Assembly: GCF_964355755.1 (NCBI RefSeq)
Contig: NC_092670.1
Span: 12,523,201-12,587,200 of the forward strand
DNA: 64,000 nt
Direction of reading: 5' to 3'
From: Antedon mediterranea
Taxonomy: Eukaryota; Echinodermata; Crinoidea; Comatulida; Antedonidae
Shown here piece by piece: positions 57,571-64,000 of the stretch. The notes beneath the pieces are model-generated. The model saw only the letters and a list, made by a program, of their open reading frames with translations. It had not been told where the DNA came from and ran no database searches. Positions within the stretch are counted from its first letter, which is position 1. Each line of letters begins with the position of its first letter. Made by a program: the position numbers and the translations under genes.

Positions 57571-58344
57571 TTTTTCAACTGGAGCGGATTACAATAAATG
57601 TCTTAAGTTAAGCCTCATAATATATAGTCTTAGACTTAAGCTCAAAGTGAAACCCTTGGCAACGGTGGTCTAGACCATTGCAATATGAAGTCTAAACCTC
57701 CTGCTAAATAGGCAGGCTTATTACTTGTCGCACGATGCGAGCACTTGAGTTAAACACCTATTGGCCCTAGTTAGTAATATCGTGGCGAAATTACTGCTTT
57801 AAAAACTGCTCTGTGAGCCAACTTTGAGAAATCTTTTCTGGACAAACTCCGAGTTTTGGCGATGATACACAAGAACGATTGCCGATAGTTCAATGCTGTA
57901 CAAAAGTTCAGTTGTACTTGCATGACACATGTTTAAATAGAATAATTGAAATGTACATTAGATATTAATTAATGTTCATTTTCTACATCTGTGATTCTAG
58001 ATTTATGTATTCATGACATATGATGTATGATTTGTCAGCTGATAAAATTCAGTCATAGAGATTGATGTAATTACACCCACACCAACACCAAGTACCACCA
58101 CCAGTAACCAGGACGGCGGTCGAATATTTAAACTTAGAGAAAGCTGTGACGATGACCGATTTAACCAGTTCATACTGTATTCATTTTGTACTGTAGAATA
58201 AGTCTTGTTAATACACTTTTTTATTTCATAATCATCCAACAGCACAAACTCATTAATTACAGGATGGATAAATTATTAATTTTATAGTTTATCGTGCTTT
58301 TATAAACTAAGTCTTATTTGAGGCTTAGGGACTGGAGTGGAGTT

Positions 58345-58446
58345 GAGTCGTGCGTTACAACCGGACATGGCACTAGGCCAGGAATGAACCCTGGACCTTG
58401 GGATTGGAAGGCAAGTACGTTAACCACAAAGCTACAGTAGCTCCAC
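58345..58446 (-). repeat. tRNA-derived SINE head
   Basis: On the minus strand, TGTAGCTTTGTGGTTAACGT is A-box-like and AAGGTCCAGGGTTCATTCCT contains a B box (GGTTCATTCC). It continues GGCCTAGTGCCATGTCCGG. It is the same family as the fragment at 3695-3775. Confidence 0.5.
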
Positions 58447-59541
58447 TACATAATAATACCCTAAACAAATTTACATTATTTGCCTTGCTTCAGACTATTT
58501 TCTTGCGAAAAAGCTGAATAGCGAGTTCAAATCCATAATCACTTCTGCGTCAGAACACATTACCTCTTAAACATCGGAGTTATATCGGAGTTAAAGCGGT
58601 GATCACACGATCTCCGTTTATGTACGCTCCGGTGCGTATGAACCGGGGTGTGAACACACCTTTACTAAAGACCAATTTACAAAGACGGTAACGGTAAGCG
58701 GAAAAAAATATAGAATATGTGTTCTTATGATCATTTCACAAAATTCTGAGGGAGCGGACGAGCGGTTGAGGAAACCCGCAGTCAGGATAAGATAGGCCTA
58801 CCGATTCTATGTTGGGAAAAGCTCGCTTTTCCCGCTAACCGTTACCGCTATTGGCCTATAAGGGCCCTGGAGTATAGGTTTACTGAAGTGCTACCAGCAA
58901 ATCGGCGTTCCTCGTTAACCTTTCAGTGGGACCCTTAAGTTCCCCGTGAAACAAAACTTTCCAACAATTCCCTTCGTGGTTTGATGATCACAGCATCTTT
59001 ACGTATTGCTCATTATGACTAATGACGCTTAATATGATATTACAAAATCATAACTGCGTGGGAAATGCTATTACACATGTTAATTTACGACACATTTGTC
59101 AAGCAAATACGACACGTCGATCACAATGTAACTCAATCTTAAACATAAGTGTAACTTGGACATATGTTTTACTACATTAATCATTATTAGCATGACACTA
59201 TACTTCACACCTCCAAATCAGGCGTTTTGTTAATAGCTTTAGATCGGGACGTAAGTCTGATCATAGTAGGGGCCTAGATAGAGACAAACTGACGAGAATT
59301 TCATGGTGTATCTCCGCATGGAGTCATCATTAAATCTTGATTCATGTAACAGCAGGGACAGCTCACAGTTTAGGCCTAGCTTACTTGAATGTTAAACTTT
59401 ATGAGCCCCCAACATTACATTCCATTGTACGTATTGCACTTGTTTTAATTGTTAAAGAAATACACGATTTCGTATCACTTGATTTGATGATTCACGACAT
59501 GCAACCACACTGTCACTCAACTCATGTGATAAAGTATATCC

Positions 59542-60088
59542 TTAAAGATGTATTGTCCCTTGAAACACAAAAAAAATGAAACAAAAAATATTCTAAATAT
59601 AAATTGGCCATATCAAAGTAATATTAAAGTTATTCACTTTAAGTCGAAAATTCGAGGCAAAAACAACAAGTTTACGTAAGTAACAGGTAAATTAATTTGA
59701 TTACATTTCGTCTGGAAAATCGTCACAAGCGAAAGTAAACAAATTCAAGCCATTAGTATGCATTATGCATGATGCTAATTAGGATTGTTTGCAACTCGTC
59801 GCGGTTGGGAAGGTGTTTTCACACAGATCGCGAAGAAGTTTTATGATTATGCATACAGAGTAGCCAAACAAGCGCGTTGCATTATGAGATATGTTTTGAT
59901 CGAAAACTTTGACTGGAAGTCAAAGTTATTTTTTGAACAAAAAAACGTCTGTATTTCGGTTAAATTATTTTTTTTCCCACTAATTTTTGGTGAAAGTTAA
60001 TAACTATTATGATACTTCAAAATGACCCACTTTTTTCGAAATATGAAAAAAATTTGTTGAATTAGTCAAAGGGACAATACATCTTTTA
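59542..60088. mobile_element. MITE with TTAAAGATGTATTGTCCC TIRs
   Basis: The left end TTAAAGATGTATTGTCCCTT and right end AAGGGACAATACATCTTTTA-type are inverted copies of about 20 bp. Length is about 547 bp. An open frame at 59785-60000 has no recognised domain. A single end of the family occurs near 31163, and another near 5706. Confidence 0.7.
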
Positions 60089-62979
60089 TGTTTAAATCAT
60101 TTTAGGCCTATATTTGTTGGTTCTTTTACAGATGAGATTTGTACCTTGATCCTCCTAGCGGATGGAATCAAACCGTCGTTCCCGTTCGTTTCGAAACATT
60201 ATCTTTAAGATTGCCTTGGGTGTGTCTCTTGAATAAATAGGTTGTGGTGTCTCCACCAGAGCTGCTACAACGATGTTACTAAAAGGTGGATTAAAATAAA
60301 GTCAAGAAAATAAAGTCGGATATTAAAGTATGCTATCATGTTGGGCTTGGTAAAATGTGTTTAATTTAATTTAGTGTGTAGAATGAAGTGTGTTGGTTGG
60401 AGGAGGGAGAAGACGTTTTCCACTTTTGTTCTGATGACGTCACTGTATGACTCGTAGATTTTATAAGTTTAAACTGTCCCATTTAAACTATTCTATACCA
60501 GACTGACAAAATAAACAAATGCAACGTCATAAACATGTAGAGACCAGTTATTGGTCATTTAATTTCTGTACAATTAGATCGACGAGTAGCTAAATCTACT
60601 CCATCTTCGACAAAGGTTCCTCTACATAGGAACCGTACTAACTACAATTGCTAGGCCTACTTATTCACCGAATGCATTTATAGCATTCACGGTTTACCTT
60701 GCAGATAGATCGAATGAAGAAAGATCGTATTAAAGATCTCTCGAATATAAAAATGACTCGGTATCTGAGCATTCCTACTCTTCCATACTATAGCTAAGCT
60801 TAGCTTAATTAACGGTAATATTTAATTAAGTGGAAGATATAATGTACTTTATAGCATGTGTCTACATTTAACTATCGATGTAGCAGGGCGGCCAATCAGA
60901 TTCAAGTCATGGTCGCAAATTAGTGATTTTCAATTAATAATTAATCCATTAAATTATAAGTTATAGACGTTATCGCTCAGTTACAATTTTTGACCGACTC
61001 ACGCGCGACCGATTGATCACGTCTGTGCCACTACTGGTGTATTGGTTAATTTCAATCTAAACCGACTAGAACTAGATGTTTTATAGTTATACTGTATATT
61101 ATTTAAGAATTGTCCAAAAAGTCTCTCGTTTCAGTCATAGTTAGTTTAAAATTTCCATTTTCCAACATTTGTACAAAGTACAACTAGGTGCCAAAAGGTC
61201 CTCTTGCGAAGTAGTTTACGCATGGGAAATATACATTCGAGTCTGGCCATTGACAGTTTAGAGGTAGGCGATTTATGTGTTAGTTACTTTTTAAATATAA
61301 ACATTAAAAACACATGAACAACCCTTCAACAAACATTTTCGCTTAAATCATAATTTTGAATAACAAAATGTAGTCGTTGAAAAAATATTAAGGGACCTTT
61401 TTCGAATCTTTTTTAGTCTACGTGGACATTAGGCCTATTTAAAATGCATCAATTTATGACGAATAATCATAGATGTTATGACGTCATTCATCAAAATGAT
61501 TTTCGACATTAATGTATTGCAATACAAGAACTAGTACGTTACAATTATGGCATTTTAGTCACGAGACATTTCGACGACGCAATTTACTTATGTTGTGTTA
61601 ATTAATGCATCAGTTATGACGCTGCCGTCAAAAATTTGACGCACGCGTACACAAGGCGCAGTACCATATTTGAATGCCGCAGGTACAAAGAATTATTTCA
61701 TCTGCATTTGCACGCGTATCAGATTCTGCTCAATTAATTACATATAACCCGACGACTCTCTTTCCCAACAACTATTTTTTTCTGCAGTGTTATATACTCG
61801 TATAAAATATTATTACATAATTACATAAAATGGCATTTTCTAAATCTATAGCCAAGTGCATTAACCCCTAGTCACCACTAAGTACTACATTTTCTTAAAT
61901 GCATAGTTTAATTATTTCATAATTGCATAGTTTGTAAATCTACTACTTAAACTAAATTAAAATAAGATTTTTAATTCTTAAAAATCTGAAAAAGTGGACG
62001 GTTCGGTTGAGGGCGCTGTAAAGCGTTCAAGGCTCTTGTTGTTACAAAAGGCACTAACACGAATATATTTGCATAAAATTACCATACATTACCAACATAG
62101 CAATGATTAAAACTCCTGGATGCTTAAACCATGTACCAGTGATGAAACATACAATCGGTAACAGAATTGTCACTATCTATTTTGTCTATTGTTTTTACTT
62201 TTAGGTATTTGTACAATAACCAATTAAGTACATTTTCAGACAGCCATATTAATTCACAATCCAATATCAAAGATGTATATAATCCATAAATACATTAATT
62301 ATGAAACATATCACTATTGCTTTAAAACAACTAATTTAAAAAATTCAAAATGAGTAAAATCATTTCAGTATTTCCAATAAATGTTCATAATTTTTATCTT
62401 TTTGTGGAATATGACATATTTATTACAGTAATAACCCTTTTTATCCAGAAGAAACACAAATGATATGAATAATATACAAAAAATTGTTAATGAAATGGTA
62501 ACATTGTTTGAAAGTTAAGTGACCAATCTACTTAAAAAGAAAAAATGGATGAATAATTGTACTGTACATTAAAATTAAATGAAAGTACATTATGAGTGAG
62601 ATATTACTAACATGTGGTAACTTGCACTTGTACAAATCATTTTGGTAGACAAACGATTTTATTTGCTAGTGATAAATCTAGTTTAATATGCATTTAATCT
62701 GTATTTAAATATCTAAACAAATATTAAACTTAAAAATACATAATTTAGTAATATCCAACGTACAATTATACCTATCAATAACCAGGCCTACCCTACCCTT
62801 CCCTCCCTCCCAACCCCATTGCCAACTAACGTTCCCTCTCAACACTAATCTGGCTCTAATTAACATTATTAAATTCAAATTTAACATAAGTAATGTGTCC
62901 AATTTTACATTATGAAATTCTAAAAATATTTTTTAACATAAAACATCCAATATTATTATAAATAGATTCTAGTATCATT

Positions 62980-63114
62980 AAGCTCTGTGTACACTATCAA
63001 ACTTTATGTGATGTGATGTGGCCATATATGGACATGATGATGTCATATCACTGCCATACTTTGGGTACATCACACTTTTTTTTCACACTAATTTGATAGT
63101 GTAGACAGAGCTTT
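62980..63114. mobile_element. MITE, AAGCTCTGTCTACAC family
   Basis: The left end is AAGCTCTGTGTACACTATCA and the right end TTTGATAGTGTAGACAGAGC followed by TTTA. The inner palindrome GGCCATATATGGACATGATG is typical of the family. This is one of the best-preserved copies in the window. Confidence 0.75.
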
Positions 63115-64000
63115 AGATTCATAATTATTAAAATATTATTTATTATATCTACTATTATTCTTATTTTAATATTATAAAATCTACATGATCGTTATACTAA
63201 CCAAATACAATAGTTAGATTTTTCTGAACAAGACGATGTTCAGCGCCAAATACAATGGCTTAAGATGAAATATAAAAACAATACGCTAAAAGTACATGCA
63301 GTTCTGACATCTTAGTTTATTAATAAATAGTAAGTGCATATATGTAGTCTATTTTTAGACATTTACCAATCAACTAAGTACAAATATACAGTACACATAA
63401 AGACAGGATTTTAATATTGATTTACAGAGCTGAACTTAGATACAGCCTCCAAAAACTTTGGCATACTTTATAATACAGCGGATTTAGCGAAATTAAAACT
63501 AATAATAATAAATTTAAAACTATTGCCCAAAAAATTTATTTATACATATAGATGTCGTAGTATCTACTGCATTACAAAACATAATGCAATTTGAAATTAA
63601 GATAAAAACATCATAACAGAAATTATGGATAATATAACACAATTTCTACAAGCTTAAAAATGTATATAAAAAAATAAAAAATGTCAAAATACAAATTTGC
63701 AAAAAAGTTATGTATCTAATATTTTTTAAAGAAGGGTGGGGTAACGATGATGAAGACTTAAAAAGGTATGGATGTGTGATGTGTCATTTTATACAGATGG
63801 TGTTAAAATACTTGTATGTTAGTTTTTCAAATGTAGGATGCTGCCCTCTGGATCTACCACTTTTATTGATTTAAGAAATCTTGTTGAAAATATTTGTAAT
63901 GATAAGAACAAGTACAGTAGAACTGCTCCTGTATTACAGCATGTGCAGGGGGAAACCCCGTTCAGGGGACAACCCTATTAGCATATACAGGGGGACACCC

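Larger units (their letters stand above)
55809..64000. other. Region upstream of EHHADH with no recognised gene
   Basis: About 8.2 kb. It holds a (CT)n run at 57258-57278, repeated CCTACACTAGCAAACTTTA blocks at 57420-57560, a SINE at 58345-58446, a TE end (GTGTGAACACACCTTTACTA) near 58650-58670, and MITEs at 59542-60088 and 62980-63114. At the right edge, GGGGACACC-like repeat words (63940-64000) recall the array at 28047. The frames at 58003-58245, 59337-59579 and 62705-62902 lack recognisable motifs or splice support. Confidence 0.6.

Noticed and set aside
58003-58245. 80-codon minus frame with a hydrophobic stretch (WLLVVVLGVGVGVITSI)
   Set aside because: The hydrophobic run comes from a GGTGTTGG-like simple repeat; no splice sites or homology support a membrane protein.
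60130-60235. Possible exon DEICTLILLADGIKPSFPF after a TTTTACAG acceptor
   Set aside because: Only one short frame to a stop, no upstream exon and no recognised family.

Overview
This is a eukaryotic nuclear window, AT-rich and dense in introns and small transposons. It most resembles a non-vertebrate deuterostome, probably an echinoderm. That placement is an inference from short introns with GT-AG junctions, proteins close to vertebrate orthologues, many AGGCCTA-type dispersed motifs, and abundant MITEs, foldback elements and tRNA-derived SINEs; a hemichordate is not excluded. No bacterial, organellar or CRISPR-like features were seen.

Four protein-coding genes could be rebuilt exon by exon, each with a start, a stop and consistent splice phases. 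(1) TAF5L, minus strand, 15150 to 3134, 15 exons, about 576 aa, a WD40 subunit of SAGA-type acetyltransferase complexes. (2) A BMP5/6/7/8 (60A) ligand, plus strand, 23151 to 42482, 6 exons, 435 aa, complete with signal peptide, prodomain, dibasic cleavage region and seven-cysteine knot. (3) XRCC2, plus strand, 44421 to 45863, 2 exons, 331 aa, a RAD51 paralogue. (4) EHHADH, minus strand, 55808 to 46386, 18 exons, 711 aa, the peroxisomal L-bifunctional enzyme, ending in the peroxisomal signal SKL on a tiny last exon.

Layout: 1-3.0 kb is intergenic with a MITE. 3.0-15.2 kb is TAF5L, whose 4.8-kb first intron is full of LINE fragments, tandem repeats and a long-TIR element. 15.2-23.1 kb is the intergenic space between the divergent TAF5L and BMP genes. 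23.1-42.5 kb is BMP; intron 1 holds tandem duplications and MITEs, and intron 5 holds a 3.7-kb foldback element. 42.5-44.4 kb is BMP 3'UTR and spacer. 44.4-45.9 kb is XRCC2, convergent with EHHADH (46.4-55.8 kb). 55.8-64 kb has no recognised gene. The four genes belong to unrelated pathways (transcription, signalling, DNA repair, lipid oxidation), and nothing suggests a functional cluster.

The most interesting observations are structural. A 21-bp minisatellite reiterates the EHHADH exon 16 splice donor six times. A DNA transposon has inserted 22 nt inside a weak EHHADH donor. A large foldback element with internally repetitive arms lies in the BMP intron just before the mature-ligand exon. 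A 20-bp repeat abuts the BMP last-exon acceptor.
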